A stretch of DNA of 64,000 nt from Luidia sarsii (lineage: Eukaryota > Echinodermata > Asteroidea > Paxillosida > Luidiidae), in contig OX465102.1 in the NCBI GenBank assembly GCA_949987565.1, positions 8,668,512-8,732,511 on the forward strand, given 5' to 3'. The notes under the pieces were generated by a model that had not been told where the DNA came from, made no database searches, and was given only the letters and a program-made list of their open reading frames with translations. A program made the translations under genes and the position numbers. Of the stretch, positions 11,901 to 19,639 are shown one piece after another. Position 1 is the first letter of the stretch, and every line of letters begins with the position of its first letter.

Positions 11901-14900
11901 TAAACTACTCGAGGCTTTCTGCATTCTACACATTCAAATACAGCTTGCGCATTCTGAGCTGTGTAAATTGAACTGTCACCCTGAATGTACTGTTGGGGGA
12001 CAAAGGCCCTTGTTTCTGTTTTGGTCCTTGCCTTTTTGGCTTTATGGTCAGTTGAAGCACCTGATTTTGAACTTTTAGAGGCTGCAGCCTTTTTGGATTC
12101 TTGAGCAAGAAAACTTGGTCTGTCATTTTCATTTGTATCACTTCCATAAATCATGTCAAACTGTTTATAGTGTTCACAAGAGTCATCTAACATAGGGTCT
12201 GGTAGCCACTCTAGTTTTTCCTTGGAGTTGAGTGGTGAGTTACAGCACTCTTTATTTCCACACTTCCTGATCTGGAAGGAGTAATGACGCATTCTGCAGT
12301 GCTCAGCCAGCCAGTTCTGATATGACATTACATTTCTTGTTGATTTCTTGGTCAAGTCAGTGGTATCTAACTCTAGAAACATTCCCCTTAGAAACTGCTG
12401 AGCCATCTGTATCTCTGTCTCTGTCACTGGTTCCATCACCCTGATTGGTTTTCCTTTCACACATAATTTTGTGAAGCGGCTGCAGATGATCTCTTTTGCC
12501 GACTTAATGCTGTTTGACCATTCATCCTTTACAGCTTGAGACTTGCTTCCCAACTCACGAATATCCTTCATTGAGGAGCACTTATCTAGCTGACGTTCAA
12601 CCTGAAAGCTTGCCTTGTCACGTGATAGAGCACAATTTTGGAGACCAATATTCAAGATTGACATCTGTCGCTCTGCCATATTTGTCCAACTCTGTCCAGG
12701 TGCACATCTACCGGCAATGATCATATCAAGGTCAAGCTTCTTGAATAAGTAGATGAGGGAACACTTCACAGACTCTAATGTATTTCGCTGGTCTGTGCCT
12801 CCATCTGAGAATTTTAGGAGAATTTTGGGGTATGGATCAGGTGCAGATGTCATCAGCTGTTCGATAGCAACAGCATGCCTGAAGGAGTTTGATGACTGGA
12901 AAACTGAGTCGTTTAGCACCACTGTCACTTCACCTCTGAAGAACGACTTGCTGACATCAGTCGGGACATCCACTTTGAAGTAGACAGATGGAGTCAGACG
13001 TCCCTTTGTATTGGTGTCATGATCAAGAGCAGCGATTGTTGTATTTACAGGAGCTAGAGTCTTTTTGCCACGCACACCAGTTGAAATTGGTACATCGGGC
13101 TCACCTATAGGTATTTTAGCTTTGTCATCACAGCTGAAGAAGCAGCAATCTGTATTCAAATTGACTGCCAAATGTTTCATGTATTTCAGCAAAGCGGCGC
13201 AGTAATGATCATCTACATGCTGAGCCCTCAGCTGACGTCTTTGGATTTTGTACTGGACATCAAAGCGTGATGTGAAATTGATAGCTGTATGAAGATAAGG
13301 ATTTCTTGGTGTGAACTGTAGCCGCACAAGCGCTTTAGATGGGCTAGGAGTATCTTCAGGACATCTGATTTTTGCTTGCTCAATGAGATCATTCATTGAA
13401 ATCCATTGAGACATATGGGCTACATTGTGACGACGTTCATCTGCTGCTGAGACATCTTCAATCACAGATGAGAGCTGCTCCCAAAACACATCAAATTTTC
13501 CAGTAGGACGGCCTGTGTTGAGCTTCCTTAGGTCAGTAAGAAGACCATGTTCTCCAAGGAAAATGAGGCGTAAACGTTGCTGTGAGTCAGGATGATCAGC
13601 AACTGAGGAATCCATGCATAGCTCTCTGTATATCATGTCAACAACACTTGGTGAAATGTGAGTAACATTTTCAAGGTTTTGCTTAAATAGCCTCTTCATT
13701 GCACGTGTATGGAACTGAGGTAATGTAGGAGTGATAATACTGACATGTTTTGCTGCGTCTTGCTGTGCTTGTTCTGGAGATCTGCCGACCTCTGCCCTGA
13801 CAACATAAGCAACCGTTATGTGTGCCCCACCTGGTGCATACCTGTATATATCTATAGGCATTGTCAACTGTAAGTTGTCCAGGAATCGAAGCCGCTGCAT
13901 GGATGACTCAAATGGAGAATCAATGTGTTTTGATTCATCAAAGAACACAGGATCAAATCCAGCCTCTGTGACAGCAGCATCTAACTTTGCATACATGGGT
14001 CTTAACCCAAAAGAGACTGCTGAATGGTGCTCAACTGTTAAGTGCTCTGACACCTGCCTTATGGTACTTTGTAGCTCCTGACGCTGCTTTTCTTTTTTGT
14101 TTTGGTTTTTCAGATACAAAGAATAGCAGTTAAGGCAGTCTGCTAGTGCTTTTATAGCTGTCTTCAGTGTGCTCCACTTTGCTGATCGCAGCGTTTGTCG
14201 CAAGCAGATGCTGTAGAGTGCATCTGCATGGCTTTTCAAATCCTTTGCTGACATCTGTGGGCATTTTTGCTTTTTTGCTTGATGGTCATTGTACAGTTTG
14301 AATTTATCAAATACTAGGGGAACTGGAACAACCTCAACCCTATGCACTGAGGCTTGCTTGATGGTCTCATGGTGATTGGTCACGTACCAGACAGCATTAC
14401 ACAGGATCTGCAATAAAATAAACAATAACAACTTTCTTATTTTGTGTGTGTGTTGGGGGGGGGGGAGAGGTCAAATTCAACTTATGTGGGAGAGGGTCAA
14501 ACTTTAATTTTTTTTTCATAGCCATTTAAATCAATATCAACAAGTAACTATATAGTGTTTTGCCTTTATTTTGCAAGAATATTAAATTTTTAGCTTTTCA
14601 TGTGAAAATCAATTGCCACTTAGTTACGTTTGTGGAAGTACATGTACCTTGAAATCCATTTTTATTTGTAAAAGTTTTGAAGACAATAGATGGTTTTAAA
14701 GAATATCGTATTTTGAATGTAAGAAATCAATATTAAATTGTTTTCAATTTTATTTCAAATTTTCTAACACAACTTAAATATTTCAACTACATTTTTTACC
14801 ATATGAAATTTAAAATTTTAATTTTTTAACTAGTTTGGTGAAAAACACTAAAGAATATAATGGTCTCAGAAATATCTTGCAGATACTATAATTTTTAACC

Positions 14901-17900
14901 TATGACAGAAACCTTCAATATGGGTTGGGATATAATTAATTTGGTCTACTTACAATTTACCTTTGTCACATAGGGACCCTCATCAACATTGCATTTGGGG
15001 AAGCCACAGCCATGCTCTTCATACAGGTCAATGATGTCATTGTACAGCTCATCTTTTTTGGTGAATCGTCCACCCACAGCGTCCCCAGATCTGCTGTTTA
15101 AAATTACATGTCAAATTCATTTAGGCAAGCAGCAAACAAAACAAACCAGTCGGGACAATGGCCTGGGTCAGAATTCAGTCGCTCAGGAAGCAAATTTTAT
15201 ACGGTATTATATAACGCAGTGGCTATTGTTACAGCAGCGGTAACCCGATTCCTATTTTCTATTGTTACGGCACTGTTACTGCGCATGCGCGATGACATGA
15301 CAGAGTGCAACAAGAACCTTGAGTTCACGGCCTGCTGTAAACACTGATAGGTTGTACAGAGTACAATTAATCTGCAGTACATGTAAGGTTGTTTGTTCTC
15401 CTGTTGACCTCCTTCCAAAGATGAACACTGTTTTATATATAGCAAATCCTTGTTTTTTGCCATGGTTTCGACTGAAAAACCCCTTAAATTCTTCATTTTT
15501 AAATTTGTCGGGTCTCTCCCTTAATTATCCCACATGAAAACGTGACGAAATTTGCTTAGTGCGATCGTTTATTTTTTAATATGACAACAAAAAGTTTTTT
15601 TAAGACGGGTTTTAGCGACGAAAGAAGCATGTTCGTGTTCACTGCCATGTCATCGCACATGCACACTCACAGTGCCGTAACAATAGAAAATGGGAATCAG
15701 GTTACGGCTGCCATAACAATAGCCACTGCCATTATATAAACCTATTCTAACAACATTTGGTCTACTAAGGCTGGCATAATGCAATAATGACCCACACAGT
15801 TAACCTTATTACTCTACCAGTACCAGGCCCATCATTTTAATACATGTAAATGATGTATATATATTTATTTATCATCAATTACTAGTGCAAGGCAATGTTG
15901 GACTAGCTACCACTTGGCTACGTTACCATGGTTACTTGTATGTATAAACATTAGACAAAGGAATTGAAGTGAACTTTTTTCGGTATGGGAAAGATACCTA
16001 CCTGGATGACGGTTTCCTTTCAGGCAGTACATGTGCATTCGACATTATTTCGTCGAATGCTGAGGGGGCAACTGTCGTCGCCACTGTCGTAGCGTTAGCG
16101 TCTTCACTAGTGCCACATTTGCATGTTAAATGCAAGAACTTGATGTTGAACGTATTGATGGCAGCCATGACCGTCATCGTTGACATGTCTGGCACGTCTA
16201 TCCACGGCCCTTGTTCCGAAATAGCACAACGGACAGTTGTCGTTATATCGATTGGGTCATGCACTTGCTTGATAATATCAAGGAACGTGTCTGCTCCTCT
16301 TACCGATATAAATATCCTTTGCTTACATTTGTTTAGGCTGCAAATATCTGCTATAATGCAGACTAGCGCCATGTCTCTTGACGGGACGCGCGACGAACAA
16401 CGAGGCTACGTTCGGCCAAGGCACGCGTGCATGCGTGTTTTAGTCTGGTGTATGTCATTACTTTGGTCATACGCCCAATCCTCGGTATAAGTATTCGGGA
16501 ACCAGACTTGTCCATCGAGTCTTGGTTCAAGACGTTGTTTCTGTAGATACTCGGTCTGACCGGACCCGCAGCGCACGCGCACACGAACAGCTTCCCATGA
16601 ACAATGCAAAGGCTGTGTCCAAATATTTTGTCTAAGGCAAGGTCTTCGCCCCATTGGAAATACGCGGAAACACTTATCTTGCCCAAGACAATAGACCTAG
16701 CCGAGTGCGGGTAACTGCAACCACGGCTTGAATCAAGACTACGCAGGCACATGTATTTTTCTATCCCATGTGTCCCATACAAAGCGCTTTATTGGTGCAA
16801 ATGCAACATCTCAACAGAAGCGGACCAATCAAGCGCTCTGTTATAACTTATTGGCTCCGTGGATGACTTGCAGCTGCACCAGTACTCGACTCGGCTTGCG
16901 TAGGGCATAAAACTGTGTCCGCTAGCGGAGCGGTTGGTGTTTATTGGGCTCACCATACAAGAACTATTCCGTTCAAAATCAGCGCCGCGCTGGGGAATTG
17001 CAAAAATTTCATGGAAATATCTCTGTTATGCACATTCATTTATTTCGCTTTCATTTTCTTCTTTCATTTTCTACTTGACTAATTTAACGTTAAAAAACAA
17101 ACAAACAAACATCAAAAAAAAAAAAAAAAAAAAAAAAGCTGCCGACTCGACCACAGCGCCCAAAAAATGGGTCGGTCGGGTTACCGGAAACACAGGATTT
17201 TTTTTTTTACGCCTAACAATATATTGAATTTTAAAAAGTTGTAATGACACACTGCAACATTCCTATGACCTTCTCTGATACACTGTTTCATGTTCCTGAA
17301 GTCACTTTAGTTTTGATTGTTATTGCAGTACGATTGTGTGTTGTGTACTTTTATTATCACTGCAGACTGTATTTTGGGGGGTATTTTTTTACAGCCTTTA
17401 ATTACTGTCTTCTAGTTTCTTAATTTTTGTCTAAGATTTTACAACTATTTCTTTCTGTAGCTTTAAATACTACATTATTTAACTTTCTGTTATAATTAGG
17501 GGAGAACCCAAAACAAAGATAAACCAAAACAAAAAGGTAATTGTACCTTGGATCTAACACTTGCAGAAGGCTCCTGAAGTGTTTGTCCTCTACAATGGAC
17601 AGTGGAAGGCTGGAACCCACTATGAAGTTCACTATTTCTCCAGAGATCAGCTTCTGCCGCGGAGAAGTCTGCTTGTACTTCATTGGCGCTTCTCCATCAG
17701 TTGATGACCCAGCAGCGGGATGAAAAAATCCCTTGAGATCTTGCTGTGAGCTGCTGATGGATGTTTTCCCCTTCAAATATTCCTCCCACCTGAAGAATGA
17801 AAAAAAATATTCAAAATAAGTCAAATTCCGGGCTAAAATGTTAGGTATAATTTATATCCTTTATAACATTTTGAAGCCTTTGCTGTACGGCATATAAAGT

Positions 17901-18325
17901 AACCATGCATGGCGGTAATAAGCCAACGTAAATGTACGTCACAGGCTGGAGGCGCGGTATCCAAGCCATTCGTAAACTTACTACACTGTCAAGGCTGCCG
18001 AAGTGCCATTATGAGTCAGCGGTCGATCTCAACTCCAAATTTTCAAACGTATTTCAGATCAAACGATTTAAAAAGACAGCTAGGATAAGGCAGAAACAAG
18101 GTCAAGGAGACAAAAAATGAGAACATAAAATGTTCAAACTTACTTTGATTTGTGAACACGTTGAAGGTGCCTTGTAAAATTAGAAGTTGTTCCACAAAAC
18201 TCGGTGAGCTTCGGTGATTTTCCCGTGCAAAACTTGCATGATGCCCTATGTTTTCTTCTACCTTTTTCTTCGTACTCCTCGTGGTCATAGAACCCGAACT
18301 GGATGATTCGGGAATTCGAGGACAT
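5536..18325 (-). CDS. hAT transposase, seven exons, apparently intact
   Basis: Exons on the minus strand: 18325-18144, 17789-17547, 8165-7883, 7779-7451, 7340-7099, 6599-6270 and 5975-5536. Every junction has GT..AG and the phases agree. The total is 2049 nt, exactly 683 codons including the stop. Domains: a BED zinc finger (C30, C33, H53, H58); an hAT linker ending in the characteristic LDPRYQP join; the RNase H-fold core with D182 (TTDIWT) and D243 (VTDNAAN) and a CFAHTLQL motif; and a C-terminal dimerisation region (YPSLHALAKYVL, then SAPVERIFS). hAT transposases bind element ends, cut them out by a hairpin mechanism and leave 8-bp duplications. The copy looks capable of full translation even though intron 2 has been expanded to about 9.4 kb by other insertions. 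Upstream of the ATG lies about 600 nt to the element end. Confidence 0.85.
6270..6599 (-). CDS. hAT exon 6
   Basis: Continues the helical domain and returns to the core with KIYLVGAVLDPQYMMYW, equivalent to the AxxLDPRYK-type motif of hAT proteins. Acceptor GTTACAG, donor AAAG|GTATGT. Confidence 0.8.
7099..7340 (-). CDS. hAT exon 5: helical insertion domain
   Basis: Contains AVATRWNSQYHQL and ILEPFAEATNLTQG, typical of the hAT insertion domain after the second Asp. Acceptor TTTTTAG, donor GG|GTATGT. Confidence 0.8.
7451..7779 (-). CDS. hAT exon 4: second catalytic Asp
   Basis: Begins VDFIVTDNAANM (D243). Then an acidic insert rich in Glu and Asp, followed by CFAHTLQLVVSDGL. Donor AAAA|GTGAGT. 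Confidence 0.8.
7883..8165 (-). CDS. hAT exon 3: first catalytic Asp
   Basis: Acceptor GCTATAG. Contains SLTTDIWTD with the probable first catalytic Asp (D182) and the HIMG/LTCQH strand region. Donor ATT|GTTAGT is weak but in phase. Confidence 0.8.
8181..8275. repeat. Short dispersed repeat next to hAT intron acceptor
   Basis: An A run followed by TCCTGTGTTTCCG, then GTTGGGTCGGTAGG and AT-rich runs. It shares an inverted 21-25-nt match with 17184-17208 and shows partial same-orientation similarity there too, so both look like copies of one small repeat. It sits within about 20 bp of the exon 3 acceptor. Confidence 0.5.
8650..9360. repeat. AT-rich tandem repeat, about 200-bp period, three to four units
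   Basis: The landmark TTTAAATCTAAACATT recurs at about 8742, 8942 and 9142. Units also share TCTGGAAAAGCTT and blocks of AAATAAA. Lies within hAT intron 2; the 68-100-codon frames here are artefacts. Confidence 0.8.
9655..9865. repeat. TGTACA/ACATGT palindromic word cluster
   Basis: Dense alternating ACATGTACATGT words in the left part of the non-autonomous hAT element. Similar clusters lie near 10905-10945, 31150-31265, 33210-33250, 44790-44850, 47235-47295 and 62570-62630. Confidence 0.8.
11315..11470. repeat. 35-bp tandem repeat, four units
   Basis: GGGATTTCGACTGTCGAAAT recurs at 11331, 11366, 11401 and 11436 (last unit altered). It carries a palindrome around TTCGACNGTCGAA. Several overlapping frames of 73-181 codons on both strands are products of this repeat. 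Confidence 0.85.
11573..14407 (-). CDS. Exon 3 of the 1111-aa DDE-like protein
   Basis: 945 codons including the stop, open throughout. Acceptor TTTTATTGCAG. Carries the candidate acidic triad and the Cys-rich C-terminus. Its natural 3' end is cut by the element ending at 11598. Confidence 0.8.
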   Translation of the reverse strand: MLCNAVWYVTNHHETIKQASVHRVEVVPVPLVFDKFKLYNDHQAKKQKCPQMSAKDLKSHADALYSICLRQTLRSAKWSTLKTAIKALADCLNCYSLYLKNQNKKEKQRQELQSTIRQVSEHLTVEHHSAVSFGLRPMYAKLDAAVTEAGFDPVFFDESKHIDSPFESSMQRLRFLDNLQLTMPIDIYRYAPGGAHITVAYVVRAEVGRSPEQAQQDAAKHVSIITPTLPQFHTRAMKRLFKQNLENVTHISPSVVDMIYRELCMDSSVADHPDSQQRLRLIFLGEHGLLTDLRKLNTGRPTGKFDVFWEQLSSVIEDVSAADERRHNVAHMSQWISMNDLIEQAKIRCPEDTPSPSKALVRLQFTPRNPYLHTAINFTSRFDVQYKIQRRQLRAQHVDDHYCAALLKYMKHLAVNLNTDCCFFSCDDKAKIPIGEPDVPISTGVRGKKTLAPVNTTIAALDHDTNTKGRLTPSVYFKVDVPTDVSKSFFRGEVTVVLNDSVFQSSNSFRHAVAIEQLMTSAPDPYPKILLKFSDGGTDQRNTLESVKCSLIYLFKKLDLDMIIAGRCAPGQSWTNMAERQMSILNIGLQNCALSRDKASFQVERQLDKCSSMKDIRELGSKSQAVKDEWSNSIKSAKEIICSRFTKLCVKGKPIRVMEPVTETEIQMAQQFLRGMFLELDTTDLTKKSTRNVMSYQNWLAEHCRMRHYSFQIRKCGNKECCNSPLNSKEKLEWLPDPMLDDSCEHYKQFDMIYGSDTNENDRPSFLAQESKKAAASKSSKSGASTDHKAKKARTKTETRAFVPQQYIQGDSSIYTAQNAQAVFECVECRKPRVVYSKNKLTERQQTQLVTLMSECDYTCGAPVTPPNHDLHGKVFMRLSLGCEARIENPYYSSGIGQGDLCCICGTEHGLIDLELRKRYKTVLPLCDACKSSGYELGLGQNVD
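11573..16372 (-). CDS. Unrecognised three-exon protein with candidate DDE triad (1111 aa)
   Basis: Exons 16372-16002, 15090-14961 and 14407-11573 join in phase: 371+130+2835 = 3336 nt. The start is the ATG reading MALVCIIAD; acceptors and donors are good (CAG|GTAGGT, AAG|GTAAAT). Candidate RNase H-fold residues are D594/D595 (FFSCDDKAKIPIG), D702 (FSDGGTD) and E746 (WTNMAERQMS), spaced about 107 and 44 residues. The C-terminal 200 residues carry several Cys pairs (CVEC, CCIC, CDAC, with CDYTC and others), suggesting zinc binding. I recall similar unnamed proteins from cnidarians and sponges but no named superfamily. The last 9 codons derive from the inserted non-autonomous hAT; without it the frame would run about 7 codons past the site. 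Probably a transposase of an uncharacterised DNA transposon; a domesticated gene is the alternative. Confidence 0.7.
14408..14960. other. Intron 2 of the DDE-like gene
   Basis: AT-rich with a G10 run (14455-14464). No coding region or clear insertion. Confidence 0.6.
14961..15090 (-). CDS. Exon 2 of the 1111-aa DDE-like protein
   Basis: Flanked by TTTAAACAGCAG and GTAAATTG. Reads SGDAVGGRFTKKDELYND and ends DEGPYVTK, joining smoothly to ILCNAVWYVTN in exon 3. An alternative acceptor 3 nt upstream would add one Ser. Confidence 0.7.
15207..15739. mobile_element. MITE with about 100-bp terminal inverted repeats
   Basis: Both ends begin TTATATAA, then GSCAGTGGCTATTGTTA, and remain similar through TTTTCTATTGTTACGGCACTG and a GATGACATG segment. 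Length about 530 bp, no coding. It lies in intron 1 of the DDE-like gene. AT-only end sequence leaves the target duplication ambiguous (TA or longer). Confidence 0.75.
16002..16372 (-). CDS. Exon 1 of the 1111-aa DDE-like protein
   Basis: Encodes about 124 residues with no recognised domain. There is a short Cys pair (LTCKCGT) and a Thr/Ala-rich stretch near the end. Donor CATCCAG|GTAGGT, phase 2. Confidence 0.65.
16373..17125. other. Upstream of the DDE-like gene; no gene seen
   Basis: Moderately GC-rich sequence just 5' of the ATG, where the promoter would be expected. Overlapping short frames on both strands lack any family signal. Confidence 0.4.
17126..17212. repeat. Short dispersed repeat with poly-A, inside hAT intron 2
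   Basis: A run of A, then GCTGCCGACTCGACC, GGGTCGGTCGGGTTACC, GGAAACACAGGA and a T run. Related to 8181-8275 (mostly inverted). Together they bracket the 9-kb insert, but similarity in both orientations makes true terminal repeats doubtful. Confidence 0.5.
17547..17789 (-). CDS. hAT exon 2: linker region
   Basis: Acceptor TTCTTCAG. Reads KWEEYLKGK at the start and LLQVLDPR at the end, joining to YQPMAR in exon 3. This is the usual hAT motif before the catalytic core. Donor CCAAG|GTACAA. Confidence 0.8.
18144..18325 (-). CDS. hAT exon 1: BED zinc finger
   Basis: Starts at MSSNSRI. The CKFC pair at residues 30-33 and H53/H58 (TSNFTRHLQRVH) form a BED-type DNA-binding finger. Donor AAA|GTAAGT. 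Confidence 0.85.
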
Positions 18326-18779
18326 TTTATTTGATTTTTGACGTCGATTATATCAGTGGATATGTTTAGAGGTTGTACATGTATATCTGACTGAAACACG
18401 GTGTTTGTGATCGAAACGACTGCTATATACATGTACTACTTTACGTCACACGTGCTAACGCCCTCGGTGGTACAGCTGGTGAAGGTTCCCAGTACCCATT
18501 GCCATTAACCCACCTTCAGGCAAACCGCATAGCGGAAACCGGTCTGAAGTCTTCCCGTTGTGGTCACCGCGCGCGTCGTTCTATAGTTGTAGACATGAAA
18601 GAGTATGCGCGTCGGCAAAATTAAAGAGTCTCGGTATTCGATATAAAATGGTGCACAGAGGGAGCAGGGGGGGGGGCGTCCCCGCATCACCTTTGGATCC
18701 AGCTTGTGACCAGAAACCGGAGATCTTTTTTCTTTCTTTTTTGACACATAAAAACACGTTTGAATTGGAAGAAATCAGG
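18326..18779. other. hAT 5' region
   Basis: Between the transposase ATG and the right GAGGCC array; promoter region by position. It includes a G-rich run (18667-18678). A tRNA-promoter-like stretch at about 18455-18490 is too weak to call. Confidence 0.4.
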
Positions 18780-18921
18780 CGGCCTCGAGCCGGCCTCGAC
18801 CATGTTCACGAGGCCGGAAAGCTCCGAGGCCAAGGCCAAGACCGAGGCCATCAACGTCCGAGGCCAAGGCCGAGGCCTCAAAAAATCGGTCTCGAGGCCG
18901 GCCTCGAGACCTACAGCCCTG
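18780..18921. repeat. GAGGCC hexamer array, right end of the hAT element
   Basis: GAGGCC, AAGGCC and CCGGCCTCGA words up to the terminal CAGGGCTGTA (minus strand). Counterpart of 4963-5112. Confidence 0.75.
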
Positions 18922-19105
18922 CAAATCACGTCATTTCGACTATATTAAATTTGTAGCCGACATTGAGAAATGTTTCTACTTTTATGGCCGCAGCCCACTT
19001 CCCAAACAACTCAGGTCTCTTGGCCTCGTTAGGAACTGCATGGAAAGATTTCCCTAGCTTTTTTCCGCTGGCATTGTTACAACCAAAAGCCTGGCAGTAC
19101 ACCAT
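18922..19105 (-). pseudogene. THAP gene copy A, 5' part of exon 1
   Basis: The ATG reads MVYCQAFGCNNASGKKLGKS, the first Cys pair of a C2CH THAP finger, then KRPELFGKWAAAIKV. A short insertion relative to copy B (about 18945-18950) shifts the frame to a stop just before the CxxH part, and the hAT element follows at once. THAP domains bind DNA and occur in P-element transposases and host factors. This copy is inactive. Confidence 0.75.
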
Positions 19106-19250
19106 CGTTCATGCTCGCGAGTGTATATAAACCCCCCGCAGTGACCTGCCGGGAATTTCGAAAACATGGCGGGTTGAGGGAACGCAAATTCGACCACCGA
19201 ATTCCATGATTTTTCCCTCTTTATGAAACCCTGGGTTTCATTCTTCTTGA
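19106..19250 (-). repeat. 5' flank of the THAP element, repeated at 31.5 kb
   Basis: Near-identical to 31500-31596 plus 31804-31821. Includes the stretch around CCATGATTTTTCCCTCTTTA. The match to 31.8 kb fades near the AAGAAGAATGAAACCCAG end, marking an approximate limit of the THAP element. Confidence 0.7.
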
Positions 19251-19371
19251 AGTGAGCAAACCTGCGAAGTTTTCTGAGCTGTGTCCAGGCCAACTGGCAG
19301 TCAGGATGAAGTAGGCTGTTCAGGCTTTTTCTTAGGTTTGCTTTTGGTCACACTCTGAGCAAAGGCAGGCT
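19246..19371 (-). CDS. Candidate second exon of the RAG1-N-like gene
   Basis: Downstream of the RAG1-N-like exon on the same strand, an acceptor-like TTTCTATACAG leads into coding-looking sequence. One frame reads SLLHPDCQLAWTQLRKLRRF and then runs into the THAP flank. The frame changes near an A run, so it may be broken. Linking it to the upstream exon is an inference from position only. Confidence 0.3.
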
Positions 19372-19639
19372 GTATAGAAAAAAAAGGGTTAAATTTTTGG
19401 TACAGTAATTATAACATTTTATTATATTTGTGTTTTTAAAGAAATTCCTCTGTATACATTGTGTATATTGTAACAGATTGTAAGATATAGTGTACATATA
19501 GTTAAATTCTAATTTGACTATCTGAATCCACTTTCAAAATCTACTTTAACAGCGAAGACCATGTTTTTCAAATACTGTGCATGTATACTTTGTATATCAC
19601 CTATGCCTGAATATTACATTAATTTAGAAAGATGTTTTA

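Larger units (their letters stand above)
4963..18921 (-). mobile_element. Large hAT transposon with GAGGCC-rich ends, inserted in a THAP exon
   Basis: The left end begins CAAGGCCACAACCTCCGAGG and the right end, read inward on the minus strand, begins CAGGGCTGTAGGTCTCGAGG. They align without gaps over 22 nt with 13 matches, including the final CGAGGCC. Both lead into arrays of GAGGCC/AAGGCC hexamers, as expected for subterminal transposase sites. Between them lies a complete seven-exon hAT transposase gene on the minus strand. Outside both ends lie the two halves of one THAP exon. An 8-bp duplication is not visible (TGAGTAGT left, CAAATCAC right) and about 50 bp of target is missing, so the boundary suffered a deletion or the exact ends are slightly off. 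Most of the 14-kb length is nested insertions in hAT intron 2. Confidence 0.7.

Noticed and set aside
16363..16782. 139-codon minus-strand ORF upstream of the DDE-like gene
   Set aside because: Overlaps the probable promoter, has no domain, and no in-phase splice to exon 1.
8181..17212. The short repeats at 8181-8275 and 17126-17212 as terminal inverted repeats of a 9-kb element carrying the DDE-like gene
   Set aside because: The inverted match is only about 21-25 nt, partly homopolymer. Both loci also match in the same orientation, one carries a poly-A, and no target duplication is visible. Two dispersed repeats fit better.
18455..18500. tRNA gene or SINE promoter
   Set aside because: TGGTACAGCTGG is A-box-like, but there is no acceptable B box or stem pairing.
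19054..19293. A single 79-codon protein across 19.05-19.29 kb
   Set aside because: The frame joins three different things: a RAG1-N-like exon candidate, the THAP-element 5' flank, and the THAP exon read in the wrong frame.
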